In this document: positions 13,984 through 22,097 of the stretch, one piece after another
Layout of the letters: the number at the start of each line of letters is the position of its first letter
Position numbering within the stretch: position 1 is the first letter of the stretch
Source of the DNA: Panonychus citri
Lineage: Eukaryota > Arthropoda > Arachnida > Trombidiformes > Tetranychidae
DNA: 64,000 bases
Direction: 5' to 3'
NCBI RefSeq assembly: GCF_014898815.1
Contig: NW_026515543.1
Span: forward strand, 3,658,001-3,722,000
The notes under the pieces: model-generated
The model's database searches: none
The model's input: only the letters and a program-made list of their open reading frames with translations
Told to the model about the DNA's origin: nothing
Program-made: the position numbers and the translations under genes

Positions 13984-14035
13984 ATCTCGAACTTTGGGTC
14001 TAATTAAATCCCAATCGTCTTCAGAAAATCCTATA

Positions 14036-14479
14036 CTAATAAAATCGTTGACTCCTCCACACGCAAATAATGTCCATTGTATTGAGAATAGCGATCACTT
14101 TTCTCTTCGCAACTTGCCAAGTATCACAGCCACGAGTTTGTTCAAATGTCAATCCATGAAAATTGTTCCAATTGCCATTGCTTCTTTTGGATACCTGATG
14201 ATACCATTGAACAATTGATTTTTCAAAATCTACGATTCCAATCCATATTGGAAGAGATCTTTCACCAACTTGAGTTTTAACTTGCTTTTTCGATGTCCAT
14301 TCCACAGACATTTTCTTTTCTTTCTGAATTCTTTCATTGCTTCTGACAATTCTTCCTTTATGGACACAATTCGAAAGACTGAACACTTCATTTGGATTAC
14401 TATGAGTCTCTAACCACTTTCTCTTTTCTTTCTTCTTCAACATCCTGTTTTCAATTCCTTGTTCTTTTCCTTGTTCCAT
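14036..14479 (-). CDS. Third-region ORF of gypsy element, fragment A
   Basis: A 147-codon frame with a very basic N terminus followed by a Trp-rich stretch. No family recognised. The frame breaks near 14,040-14,060 and reading continues in the frame of the next fragment, so the two are probably parts of one protein. Confidence 0.45.
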   Translation of the reverse strand: MEQGKEQGIENRMLKKKEKRKWLETHSNPNEVFSLSNCVHKGRIVRSNERIQKEKKMSVEWTSKKQVKTQVGERSLPIWIGIVDFEKSIVQWYHQVSKRSNGNWNNFHGLTFEQTRGCDTWQVAKRKVIAILNTMDIICVWRSQRFY

Positions 14480-14629
14480 TTCTTTCGTCTCTTGATTAAA
14501 ACTCGTTTTCTATCTGGCGGAATTGTTGGATCTTTTCGATATCTGAGATTGGTTTCACTTTGCTCTTCCTCTAACTGGAGTATCTATCTCTCAACTCGGC
14601 ACTTATCTCTTGGGGCACAGTTACGACTC

Positions 14630-14647
14630 GGAAAAGGTCCTATTTCC
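14630..14647. repeat. Shared-loop hairpin 3
   Basis: GGAAA / TTTCC (5 bp) around AGGTCCTA. Confidence 0.65.
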
Positions 14648-14793
14648 TGGTCAAGAACTGAGTCCCAATCTACAAGAGGTGTACCAACTTTAATAATACA
14701 CATGATGGATCCCATTCACCCCATTCACTTGGCTTTTCAATTTCGATTGAAGATGATGTTGAAGGTTGAGGTTCCATCGTTGAGGGTAACTTA

Positions 14794-15015
14794 CTAACTG
14801 ATGAGTGTTTTGATCGTCTTCGCTTTTATTTGATTTTTGGCTTGAAGTTGATTGGCTTGATTGCGCTTCGATATCTGAGTAAATAAGGATATCATTTGAC
14901 GGATACCAAAATTTGGCTTTTCATTTGGCTGAGCAAGAGGTCCTTTTGCTTTACCAAATGAACTTGAACTCACTGCAATTCGATTGCTAGAGTTACCGAT
15001 TTGGTCACTTATCAC
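14794..15015 (-). CDS. Third-region ORF of gypsy element, small fragment
   Basis: A 73-codon, Gln/Asn/Lys-rich frame between the CXXC ORF and fragment A. It overlaps the bipartite hairpin at 14,922-14,960. It may be part of the same broken third gene, or no gene at all. Confidence 0.25.
   Translation of the reverse strand: MISDQIGNSSNRIAVSSSSFGKAKGPLAQPNEKPNFGIRQMISLFTQISKRNQANQLQAKNQIKAKTIKTLIS
14922..14960. repeat. Shared-loop hairpin 4, bipartite stem
   Basis: Outer stem CATTTGG/CCAAATG (7 bp), 3x3 internal loop, inner stem AGCAA/TTGCT (5 bp), loop GAGGTCCTT. Confidence 0.85.
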
Positions 15016-15469
15016 ATTACTTTTCCTTTAATCGCTGTAAATGGAGAGTTTAATTCAACAATGTTTGGATATTGAATCATAAGTCGAATATCAAAAGCTT
15101 GACAAAATCACTAATTGTTTTAATGGATTGTCTTTTCCTTCCAATGGCGGAATCACAGCGACTTTATCTTTCTGTCTCAGAATTTCTTGATTTTCCTTAA
15201 CATATTTCATGATTGAATTTACTCTGAGTTGGTTACTTTGACAGGACTGGAGGTGCTTCAGTACATCAAAGTAATTTCCTTTTCTTCACAGAAATAGTTT
15301 CGGCAATACACTTGAAATTTTCCAAACATTTCTATCTCATCACCATTGATTATCATCACTTTGGCTAAAGGGTTACCTAACAAACCAGGCAATCGAACTG
15401 TTTGCCTACCAATTGATTTAAATCAATTTCTTTCTTTCCTTCTCATGTTGTTGATTCTAATCAATAGTT

Positions 15470-15730
15470 TCAAACAATCACGACAATAATACTTTTACAA
15501 TTTTGACATTTATATGGATGAGCTGGAACGTGTTCACAAAATCGACAAGCGATTGAGATCAAATACTTGGTTGTGTCTTGTTTTGGTAGCGTCACAAAAA
15601 TCAGTCCATGATTTATTTCATCTAATGAGATCTCGTTCCAAGTCTTACCAAAGTGTTTTTCGATTCTTTCTCTAATCAGAATTTCAACTGATTCTCTTGA
15701 CACTTGCCAATGTTCATCTAATTTTTCCAT
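15470..15730 (-). CDS. Third-region ORF of gypsy element: small protein with paired CXXC
   Basis: An 86-codon frame downstream of integrase. It contains Cys-X2-Cys and a second Cys-X2-Cys 11 residues later (CRFCEHVP...CQNC), a plausible zinc ribbon or treble-clef-like site. It is not an envelope-like protein: there is no signal peptide or membrane segment. It may be a fragment of a larger third gene broken by indels. Function unknown. Confidence 0.45.
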   Translation of the reverse strand: MEKLDEHWQVSRESVEILIRERIEKHFGKTWNEISLDEINHGLIFVTLPKQDTTKYLISIACRFCEHVPAHPYKCQNCKSIIVVIV

Positions 15731-15748
15731 GATTTGAATTTAGTCTTG

Positions 15749-15784
15749 GTCAATCTCAAGAAAAGGTCCTTTCCTGTGATTGAC
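15749..15784. repeat. Shared-loop hairpin 5, bipartite stem
   Basis: Outer stem GTCAATC/GATTGAC (7 bp), an internal loop, then a short A/T-rich inner stem around AGGTCC. Confidence 0.75.
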
Positions 15785-15858
15785 TTCACTATCCAAAGAT
15801 GAATTTTGAACGATGAGATGTTTCGGATGAACGGCTTTTGATTGTTGAATCAAATTGA

Positions 15859-15916
15859 TTTGAATTGATTGTGTGATCGAAAGAGGTCCTTTTTCGATTA
15901 TCACAATTTGTTCAAA
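15859..15916. repeat. Shared-loop hairpin 6, tripartite 19-bp stem
   Basis: TTTGAA/TTCAAA, then ATTGTG/CACAAT, then ATCGAAA/TTTCGAT, separated by small internal loops, capped by GAGGTCCTT. It lies in a stretch without a recognised reading frame. Confidence 0.92.
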
Positions 15917-16195
15917 TTAAAACACAAAATTTTAAAAGAATTAAACACAAAATATTCACAAAATCAATTATGTTGACCACGTTAAGATGATTAAGGGTTA
16001 AAACAATTGACTTAATTTAGAATAGAATTTAAAGTGAGCGACAGTGGCGACACTTGTTCTTTTCTCTTTAAGTCTTCACTTTCCCTCTTTGTCTTTAATT
16101 TGAATCAATCACTGATTCGCCATCTTGGTTATCTTGTTTGTGTATTTAAATTGATCTTAATTGTTGTTGTTTTTGTTAACAATTAACAATTTTGT

Positions 16196-16240
16196 CAATT
16201 TTCTGATGGATCAGAGGTCCTTTGATCCAACATCTAATTG
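16196..16240. repeat. Shared-loop hairpin 7
   Basis: GGATCA/TGATCC (6 bp) around GAGGTCCTT, with an outer CAATT/AATTG pairing and further partial pairing (GAT/ATC) between them. Confidence 0.88.
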
Positions 16241-16381
16241 TCACATTGTTAAGATAATTAACATTGTTAACTTAAAAGCTTTTAGCTTTTCAAATGTGTC
16301 AATTCATCTTGTTACTTTAAAGAAAACATGTTAGTAGGATTGTAATATGTTAGTGATTAAAAGCGTAATTAGTTGATTTTG

Positions 16382-16431
16382 TTAATTTGGATAATTTTGA
16401 ACGAGGTCCTTGTTCAAAATTATCAAATTAA
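16382..16431. repeat. Shared-loop hairpin 8, 20-bp stem
   Basis: Perfect 20-bp stem with one bulged G (16,382-16,402 with 16,412-16,431) around GAGGTCCTT. The pol stop codon lies within the right (plus-strand) arm at 16,428-16,430. Confidence 0.97.
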
Positions 16432-19400
16432 AGTGTTAATTTTCTTGTTCTTGTTTCCATTCGGTGTTCTCTCTTATATTCTTTTCGCTTATAATTTCTT
16501 TTCTTTTTACTCGTATCTTCTTCTCTTTCTGATTTCTCAGATTCCTTCTTTTCCATCTCTTTCTTTTTCTCGATTTCACCTTGTCTTTTAGGTAACACGG
16601 ATACGATTTCTTTCGGTGTTATTTCCATCGACTCTTTTGGCTTTTCCATTGAGAAACGAGGTCCTTGTTTCTCTTTGGAATTAGCGTCACATTTATCTCT
16701 TTCTTTCTGAATTTCTTCAGTTATTTCTATCTCTTCTCTGTTCTCTTTTTCTTTGTCACCTTCTTTTTCACTTTCTTTTTCTTTCTCATTTTCTTCATTT
16801 TCTTCATCAATTTCGGTGTCACTGGTCTCATTCCAATTCGATTTTTCGACGTTTTCCTTTTGCGACGGTTGAACATTCTTCTCAACTGCTGAAAGAGGTC
16901 CTTTTTCGGCAGTTTCAGTCTCTGTTTCAGGCTTCCTGATTGAAGGATATTTCTTCATGATACTTTGATAATTATCAGGAAATTTTCCAATGATCTTCTT
17001 TATCCTTTCATAGTTGAAGACTTTTATCTTCCTCGTGTAAACACAGATTAACCTTGCCGTTGATTCAAAGGTATCTAATACAATGTATTTACCAGAATAC
17101 TTTTGTTTCATGAATGCTGGTCCTGTGGTGTACGGAATTGGTTTTACTCTTGCTAAATCTCCTCGTTTTAAATCAGGTTCTTTTTGTTTCAGATTTCTTT
17201 CATTTGCCATCTCTTGAGATTTAGATTCGATTTTCTCTTTGATTTCTAATCTCTTCGCTTCAATGTCTTTCTCTTTGTAAAGAGGATCGATTTGAAATTG
17301 ATTATGAATCAAGGACCTCGGTTCATAATTATAAAGAAGCTGAAAAGGTGAAACTCCCAATTCGCTTCTAATTGTATTATTATAACTAAACATAAATGTT
17401 TGTAAGTAGACGTCCCATTCATAATCTTTTTCCGTGTAGATCCCCATTCGAACCTTTATTTCACGATTGAGTCTCTCTACTAGACCATTTGTTTGAGGGT
17501 GATACGGCGTTGAATTGATGAGTTGAATTTTGTTCTTTTCAGCGAATTGTTTTACCTCCTTTGACGTGAAGATTTGACCGTTGTCACTTTGTATCACTTT
17601 CATTCTTCCAAACGTATTGATGATTGCTTCTAGGAAATTAATGACATCCTTGCTTGTACCTTTCTTGAATGGCTTAGCCATACCGTATCTCGTAAAGGTA
17701 TCAGCTGCGACTAATACAACTTTGTTTCCACTTCTTGATTCAGTGAAAGGTCCTATCATATCAATCTGGATTCTTTCCATCGGATTGTTTGGTAATTTCA
17801 TTCCTCTCGCTCTTCCTTCTTTATATGTTTTCACTTTATATTGTTGACATTTATCACATGCTGCGACTTTTTGTTTGATGATTTCGTCCATTTCTGGAAA
17901 CCAGAAATCTTGTTTGATCTTTTGAATTGTTGGCTTCGAGCCAAAGTGACCCGCTTCCATTACCTCATGGTACTGTTGAAATACGAAGTCGATAAGACTA
18001 TCAGGCAAATAGAATCTCGGCGATCCATCGTTCATTAGTCTATACAAAATTCCTTCTTTTATCTCGTAGTTTTTCCTTTGTTTACCATCTTGAATTTCTC
18101 TTTTTAACAAATTACATCTTGAATCTTTTTCTTGCTCTCTTCTGATCTCGTTCTCAGATTCTTGAGGTATTTTAGGTGCTTTCAATTGTCGTATGAAATT
18201 TTTCTCTTGAACAGAATCAAGAAAATCAAATTCTCTCACGATATTCAAGAGGACCTTTTGAGTATCTTTGTTGAGTATTTCGATTTCTTCTTTCAGTTCC
18301 ATATCCTCCATTATGATATCGTCTTTACTATATTTAATATAATTAAGATATTTATCAAAATGATCGTCTCTCATCTCTCCTTTTTGTCTATGGGCCCATT
18401 CATTTGAGCGAGAAAAACAATCGGCTGGATGAGATTCTCCTTTGAGATATTCCACTTTGAAATCGAACTCAGCCAAATCATGCTGCCAACGCATAATTCG
18501 AGGGACCTTGAATTGTGTGTTTTTGAGCTCACAAAGAGCGTGATGATCTGTTCTTACAACAAATGATTTGTGTCGTAAGAAATGAGCAAATTTTCTACAC
18601 GCGTGGACTACAGCAGCGCATTCTTTTTCTGTTGTATGCCAACTGTACATGTACTTTTGCAATTTACCACCAAAGAAATAGATTGGATTCCATTGTCCAT
18701 CTTCATCTTTTTGTGTTAGAATTCCACCGATCGCCACCGCTGAAGCGTCAACCAATATTGCTGTTTCTCTATCTGGATAAAAATGTGTTAATAGGCATTT
18801 CTTTGTTAGTGCATTTTTAAGCGTATTCCAACTTTCTAACGTTGCTTTTTCCCATTGAATTGGTAGTCCTTTATACTTTTTCTTTATTAACTCTTGTAAC
18901 GGTGCTGCTATCTTTGCATAGTTTTCCACAAATCTCGAGAAGTAATTGAATAATCCAAGATGTGATCTCACTTGACTCTGAGAAGACGGAGGATTGAGGG
19001 CCTTAATCCTTTCGATCTTCTTTGGGTCAGGTTGAACTGTTCTTCCTGACACTAAATGTCCTAGACATACGATTTTTGTTGCTCCCGCTTGGAGTTTTTC
19101 AATTCGATTTTTGAAGCCATAGATTTTCAATGCACCAATTACTTTCTTCATGTTTTCACAAAGCTCGTCGATCGTTTTACCGTAGATGACAATGTCATCG
19201 AAATAACCAAAGCAGCAGGTATATTTTAGTTCTCCAAGAACTCGATTAATTACCTCCTGGAAATAAGATGGTGCGTCAGCCAAACCCATCGGCAATCGCT
19301 TATACCGATAACAACCATCTTCTGTGACAAAACTTGTTTTGTCTCTTTCACTTTCTGGTATTTCTAACTGGTAGTACCCTTGGGCTAAATCTAGAGTTGT

Positions 19401-19505
19401 GAAGTACTTGTTTCCTTTTAATTGATTAATTGCATCGTCGATGTTGGGAATAGGAAATTTTCTTTTCTGAATTAGTTTATTCAGTTCGACATAGGATGTA
19501 ACCAT
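16428..19505 (-). CDS. pol: Reverse transcriptase, RNase H and integrase (pol), Ty3/gypsy type
   Basis: A 1,025-codon open frame. RT palm motifs are present, including LPMGLADAPSYFQ and the catalytic FDDIVIY. RNase H follows, with an Asp in ILVDASAVAIGG and later conserved His and Asp residues. The integrase has an HHCC zinc domain (H...H...C-X2-C around CDKCQ), a DDE core with Asp in IQIDMIGP, Asp in IQSDNG and Glu in LVERLN, and a C-terminal GPY/F-like module. The last ~200 residues are a Lys/Glu-rich tail with no known domain, resembling a charged integrase tail. Its stop codon lies inside the arm of the long hairpin at 16,382-16,431. Eight shared-loop hairpins are embedded in the coding sequence. 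Confidence 0.95.
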   Translation of the reverse strand: MVTSYVELNKLIQKRKFPIPNIDDAINQLKGNKYFTTLDLAQGYYQLEIPESERDKTSFVTEDGCYRYKRLPMGLADAPSYFQEVINRVLGELKYTCCFGYFDDIVIYGKTIDELCENMKKVIGALKIYGFKNRIEKLQAGATKIVCLGHLVSGRTVQPDPKKIERIKALNPPSSQSQVRSHLGLFNYFSRFVENYAKIAAPLQELIKKKYKGLPIQWEKATLESWNTLKNALTKKCLLTHFYPDRETAILVDASAVAIGGILTQKDEDGQWNPIYFFGGKLQKYMYSWHTTEKECAAVVHACRKFAHFLRHKSFVVRTDHHALCELKNTQFKVPRIMRWQHDLAEFDFKVEYLKGESHPADCFSRSNEWAHRQKGEMRDDHFDKYLNYIKYSKDDIIMEDMELKEEIEILNKDTQKVLLNIVREFDFLDSVQEKNFIRQLKAPKIPQESENEIRREQEKDSRCNLLKREIQDGKQRKNYEIKEGILYRLMNDGSPRFYLPDSLIDFVFQQYHEVMEAGHFGSKPTIQKIKQDFWFPEMDEIIKQKVAACDKCQQYKVKTYKEGRARGMKLPNNPMERIQIDMIGPFTESRSGNKVVLVAADTFTRYGMAKPFKKGTSKDVINFLEAIINTFGRMKVIQSDNGQIFTSKEVKQFAEKNKIQLINSTPYHPQTNGLVERLNREIKVRMGIYTEKDYEWDVYLQTFMFSYNNTIRSELGVSPFQLLYNYEPRSLIHNQFQIDPLYKEKDIEAKRLEIKEKIESKSQEMANERNLKQKEPDLKRGDLARVKPIPYTTGPAFMKQKYSGKYIVLDTFESTARLICVYTRKIKVFNYERIKKIIGKFPDNYQSIMKKYPSIRKPETETETAEKGPLSAVEKNVQPSQKENVEKSNWNETSDTEIDEENEENEKEKESEKEGDKEKENREEIEITEEIQKERDKCDANSKEKQGPRFSMEKPKESMEITPKEIVSVLPKRQGEIEKKKEMEKKESEKSEREEDTSKKKRNYKRKEYKREHRMETRTRKLTL
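16644..16680. repeat. Shared-loop hairpin 9
   Basis: GAGAAAC/GTTTCTC (7 bp) around GAGGTCCTT, then a 2x2 internal loop and TTCCA/TGGAA (5 bp). In the pol C-terminal tail. Confidence 0.92.
16884..16914. repeat. Shared-loop hairpin 10
   Basis: 11-bp stem (AACTGCTGAAA against TTTCGGCAGTT, one T-G pair) around GAGGTCCTT. In pol. Confidence 0.92.
17301..17329. repeat. Shared-loop hairpin 11, loop in reverse orientation
   Basis: ATTATGAATC/GGTTCATAAT (10 bp, one T-G pair) around AAGGACCTC, the complement of the usual plus-strand loop. In the integrase C-terminal coding region. Confidence 0.9.
17735..17764. repeat. Shared-loop hairpin 12
   Basis: TGA/TCA around AAGGTCCTA, with outer TTGAT/ATCAA. 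It overlaps the codons of the conserved integrase Ile-Asp-Met-Ile-Gly-Pro motif, so the loop core here may be partly dictated by protein. Confidence 0.6.
18240..18266. repeat. Shared-loop hairpin 13
   Basis: GATATTCAA/TTGAGTATC (9 bp, one T-G pair) around GAGGACCTT. Between RNase H and integrase. Confidence 0.88.
18488..18521. repeat. Shared-loop hairpin 14
   Basis: AACGCATAATTC/GAATTGTGTGTT (12 bp with two G-T pairs) around GAGGGACCTT. In RNase H coding sequence. Confidence 0.88.
18990..19010. repeat. Shared-loop hairpin 15, degenerate loop
   Basis: AGGATT/AATCCT (6 bp) around GAGGGCCTT. Found by arm symmetry; one loop base differs from the consensus. Confidence 0.7.
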
Positions 19506-20281
19506 CCGCCAAGTACCATTGGTTTCGGTACCACGAACGCAGGGGCTCCACCGCCTACATCTGAATCTTCTATTATCCCATTTTCCTTGAATTCTTTAAT
19601 TATTTTTCTCATCTCTTCTTTCATTTTCTCGCTTGATCTAAATGGTTTCGACTTTGGAATTGGTTTGTCGCCAATATCAATTTTGAATTTTGTTACTGAT
19701 GCTGGTACCAATCCTAAATCGAATTTACTTGAAGAAAAAGATCCTCTTTCTTCTGATAGCACTTTGAAAATTTTTAATTTCTCTTCTTCACTCAGCTCAG
19801 GATTAATTTGTTTGTAAAGTTGTTGTTCCAAATTATGAATTTCATCCGGTAAATCCAAACTTGTTTCTTTAAACTCTTCGATTTTGTTGATTAAATTACT
19901 TGCATTTTCTGCGTAATTGTCTTGAAAATGTTGAATGTAATTGACACGTAATGAGTTGATTTGAGGTATTAACTTTTTATCAATCGTGTTGTTCACTTGA
20001 TGATTTGATGGGTGATCTTGATGATTGGGTTGTTGAGTAATGAGGTCCTTATTACTCATCAATCGTAAATAACTCATGTTATAATTGTCCACATACCACG
20101 ATTTGAGTAATAGTTCAATTTCACTTAAACTTGGTTTTTGAATTTTCATTTTGTAATCTTGATTCAAATCTTTTTGTTTTAATGAATAGGGCTTACCTAA
20201 TCCATTGGTAACAATTATTAAATATGTAGCTTTAATGATGTTTTCACCAAAGAGGATATCATTAGATAATCCATCGATCAC
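19481..20281 (-). CDS. Protease C-terminal part, linker and start of reverse transcriptase
   Basis: A 266-codon frame. It opens with a segment containing NDILFG, consistent with the C-terminal half of a retroviral-type protease. A linker follows, and from about residue 205 the conserved lead-in to reverse transcriptase with the KPKP/PFR-type basic motif and the Gly-rich GGGAPAFVVPKP stretch. The frame then shifts at about 19,500, where the RT sequence continues in the overlapping frame. This looks like a one-base change rather than a programmed shift, because it cuts a conserved RT block. Confidence 0.8.
   Translation of the reverse strand: MIDGLSNDILFGENIIKATYLIIVTNGLGKPYSLKQKDLNQDYKMKIQKPSLSEIELLLKSWYVDNYNMSYLRLMSNKDLITQQPNHQDHPSNHQVNNTIDKKLIPQINSLRVNYIQHFQDNYAENASNLINKIEEFKETSLDLPDEIHNLEQQLYKQINPELSEEEKLKIFKVLSEERGSFSSSKFDLGLVPASVTKFKIDIGDKPIPKSKPFRSSEKMKEEMRKIIKEFKENGIIEDSDVGGGAPAFVVPKPMVLGGWLHPMSN
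19731..19753. repeat. Shared-loop hairpin 16, degenerate loop
   Basis: GAAGAAA/TTTCTTC (7 bp) around AAGATCCTC. One loop base differs from the consensus. Confidence 0.7.
20035..20057. repeat. Shared-loop hairpin 17
   Basis: GAGTAAT/ATTACTC (7 bp) around GAGGTCCTT; an additional GATTG/CAATC pairing lies further out. Confidence 0.92.
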
Positions 20282-20287
20282 AAGCTA

Positions 20288-21376
20288 CTAAAATCTTTGG
20301 GATGTTGTCCAAAACACTTTCAATGGCACAAACCATTCACAATTGATAATTGTTTGATTTGCACTTAGAAATCTTAATTTGTGAGGGTAGGCCAATAGTC
20401 CAAGTTTAATCGCGAGGTCCTTGCTAATTAAACTTGTACAGGCTCCCGTATCAAACATTCCATCAAATTTAACTTCACCGATTTGTAATCTCATTGTTGG
20501 ATGTCTAGCATCAGATGAATTAATTGTGCTTTTTGTCGCAATTAATTTTGTTGATGTGATGCTACCTTCACTCATTGGTTCATCAATTTCCACATTGTTT
20601 ACTTGACCTTCGATTTTTCGAGGGTTTGTATTTGGCTTATTGATGCGATTTGGTCTTTTGTCTGGATATTTAGTCCAACAATCTTCTTCCTCGTGACCAA
20701 TCTTCTTACACGAGTTACACACTTTGTCATTTGATGTCCTTACTTGACCTTGTTGACCTTGTTGACTCTGATTTCTCACATATTGACCAGGGCGATTGTT
20801 TCTCGGATTGTTACGGTTTAATTGATCTCTTGATCTTTGTTTTTGCCAATGTCCAATGACTTTTCTTTTGATTTTCTCAATATCAAAATCTAAACTTTCA
20901 GGTATAATTTCATTCTGAATGTAGTAAGGTAAAGATGATAATAAGGCGATAGTCAAAGTTTCAATACTTGCTGTTGGGTAGATTATTTTTAACGCTGTTT
21001 CGATTTTTGAGAAATGTTCCTTTGGATCATTTCGATTATCATATTTCTTTTGTAGAACTATGTAAGCAGCTTCTGCTTTTTCACTTGATGTAATTGTTGA
21101 ATTTATCAATTTTTCTTTCCATTCATCATACTGAATCCATGGAAATTCACTTCTTAGATTCTCTGCTCTTTCTCTTGCTTCATTTTCTAGCAAGACTGTG
21201 ATATGTTCAATCCAGGATTGTTTGGTTGGATCTAAGGTCCTCAGATCGTATTCCAAACTCCTGATGAAATTCACAAATGATTGTTTTCGTTGTTCGCCAT
21301 TTCTTTCTGTTGATTCTTTGCAACACTTGTTGCTGGGCAAAATTAATTGACTTTCTCTTGATGTCGATTGATTCAT
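20288..21376 (-). CDS. Gag capsid/nucleocapsid and aspartic protease N-terminal part
   Basis: A 362-codon frame. The first ~190 residues have the helical, charged character of a Ty3/gypsy capsid. A CCHC zinc knuckle (CNSCKKIGHEEEDC, spacing C-X2-C-X4-H-X4-C) lies near residue 220, in an RNQ-rich basic region suited to RNA binding. Near residue 310 is the retropepsin active-site motif Phe-Asp-Thr-Gly-Ala. The frame ends at 20,288 in the middle of the protease fold and the rest continues in another frame from 20,281, so a frameshift or sequence error breaks the protease. Two of the shared-loop hairpins lie in this frame (20,401-20,436 and 21,220-21,258). Confidence 0.85.
   Translation of the reverse strand: MNQSTSRESQLILPSNKCCKESTERNGEQRKQSFVNFIRSLEYDLRTLDPTKQSWIEHITVLLENEARERAENLRSEFPWIQYDEWKEKLINSTITSSEKAEAAYIVLQKKYDNRNDPKEHFSKIETALKIIYPTASIETLTIALLSSLPYYIQNEIIPESLDFDIEKIKRKVIGHWQKQRSRDQLNRNNPRNNRPGQYVRNQSQQGQQGQVRTSNDKVCNSCKKIGHEEEDCWTKYPDKRPNRINKPNTNPRKIEGQVNNVEIDEPMSEGSITSTKLIATKSTINSSDARHPTMRLQIGEVKFDGMFDTGACTSLISKDLAIKLGLLAYPHKLRFLSANQTIINCEWFVPLKVFWTTSQRF
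20401..20436. repeat. Shared-loop hairpin 18
   Basis: CAAGTTTAAT/ATTAAACTTG (10 bp), a small internal loop, GC/GC, then loop GAGGTCCTT. In protease coding sequence. Confidence 0.93.
21220..21258. repeat. Shared-loop hairpin 19, bipartite stem
   Basis: GATCT/AGATC (5 bp) around AAGGTCCTC, then an internal loop and GTTTGG/CCAAAC (6 bp). In gag. Confidence 0.85.
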
Positions 21377-21470
21377 CTTTTCAATCGTTCCATCATTGAT
21401 GATTTCTCCATGGTTGAAAATCGATTGGCTAATAGAGTAGCGAACGCTGAAGGTAATCCAATATCGTCCT

Positions 21471-21845
21471 CTAGTTGATTTTTGTATAAGTCGTGAATTG
21501 ATCTAGACTCTTGAAACCTTTTACTAGTAGCAGGATTAACGTATTGAAATCCAACCCCATTTTTCGCAATTCGATTCCATCAATCCATTTAATCTGGTAT
21601 GTCCTCCTTGAATCGATCTCAAATTCATCAGGCACATCACCATTGTTTTCAAACATAAATTGTATTAATTGAGATTCCCAAATCTCTTTTTGAAGCATAC
21701 CATTTGTCTTTTGACTCGGGTTCTTTATTCCCCATTCGATTGATATACCAATCAATTCATTTCGGGTTATTTGTTCAAGCGCCTTCATGGCACATAATCT
21801 GGTAATTTTCCATGTTGCTTTTCTTAGTCTCTTTTCACTCAACAC
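21471..21845 (-). CDS. gag: Gag, N-terminal part (gypsy element)
   Basis: A 124-codon open frame just downstream of the primer site, in the position of the start of gag. It is rich in charged and aromatic residues but has no motif I recognise. The frame closes at 21,471, about 95 bases before the next gag frame opens, so gag is either interrupted by a frameshift here or this is a separate small leader protein. The first ATG in the frame is taken as the start only provisionally. Confidence 0.5.
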   Translation of the reverse strand: MLSEKRLRKATWKITRLCAMKALEQITRNELIGISIEWGIKNPSQKTNGMLQKEIWESQLIQFMFENNGDVPDEFEIDSRRTYQIKWIDGIELRKMGLDFNTLILLLVKGFKSLDQFTTYTKIN

Positions 21846-21884
21846 AAATTGTTTTTGGAAGGTTAACTCACTTAGATCAAATCG

Positions 21885-21940
21885 AAAAATTGATTTGGAA
21901 TATCGTCTAAAGGTCCTCTAGACTCTCTAAATCAATTTTT
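21885..21940. repeat. Shared-loop hairpin 20, upstream of gag
   Basis: GTCTA/TAGAC (5 bp) around AAGGTCCTC, an internal loop, then a 12-bp outer stem AAAAATTGATTT/AAATCAATTTTT. It lies between the primer site and the first gag frame, where retroelements usually carry packaging and dimerisation signals. Confidence 0.9.
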
Positions 21941-22076
21941 ATCAAAACGACACGTTGTGTCACTTATAGTGTTTGTTATTAAGACAGCGGAAAAGGAAAT
22001 GGAGTTTTCAGTAAAGAATAAGACTCAATTTCTTTGTTTTCTTTGCTGATGTGGCCACTAGTTGTTCACTAATGAA

Positions 22077-22094
22077 GCAGAGGCATCTCCACCA
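22077..22094 (-). other. Candidate primer-binding site of the gypsy element
   Basis: Three bases inside the 5' LTR, the minus strand reads TGGTGGAGATGCC. It begins with TGG, the complement of the CCA end of a tRNA, as in most LTR elements. The tRNA species is not identified. Confidence 0.6.
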
Positions 22095-22097
22095 TTT

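Noticed and set aside
19481..19505. Programmed ribosomal frameshift between the protease-side frame and pol
   Set aside because: The overlap cuts through a conserved RT block, where a programmed shift would not be expected, and there is no slippery heptamer; an indel or sequence error is simpler.
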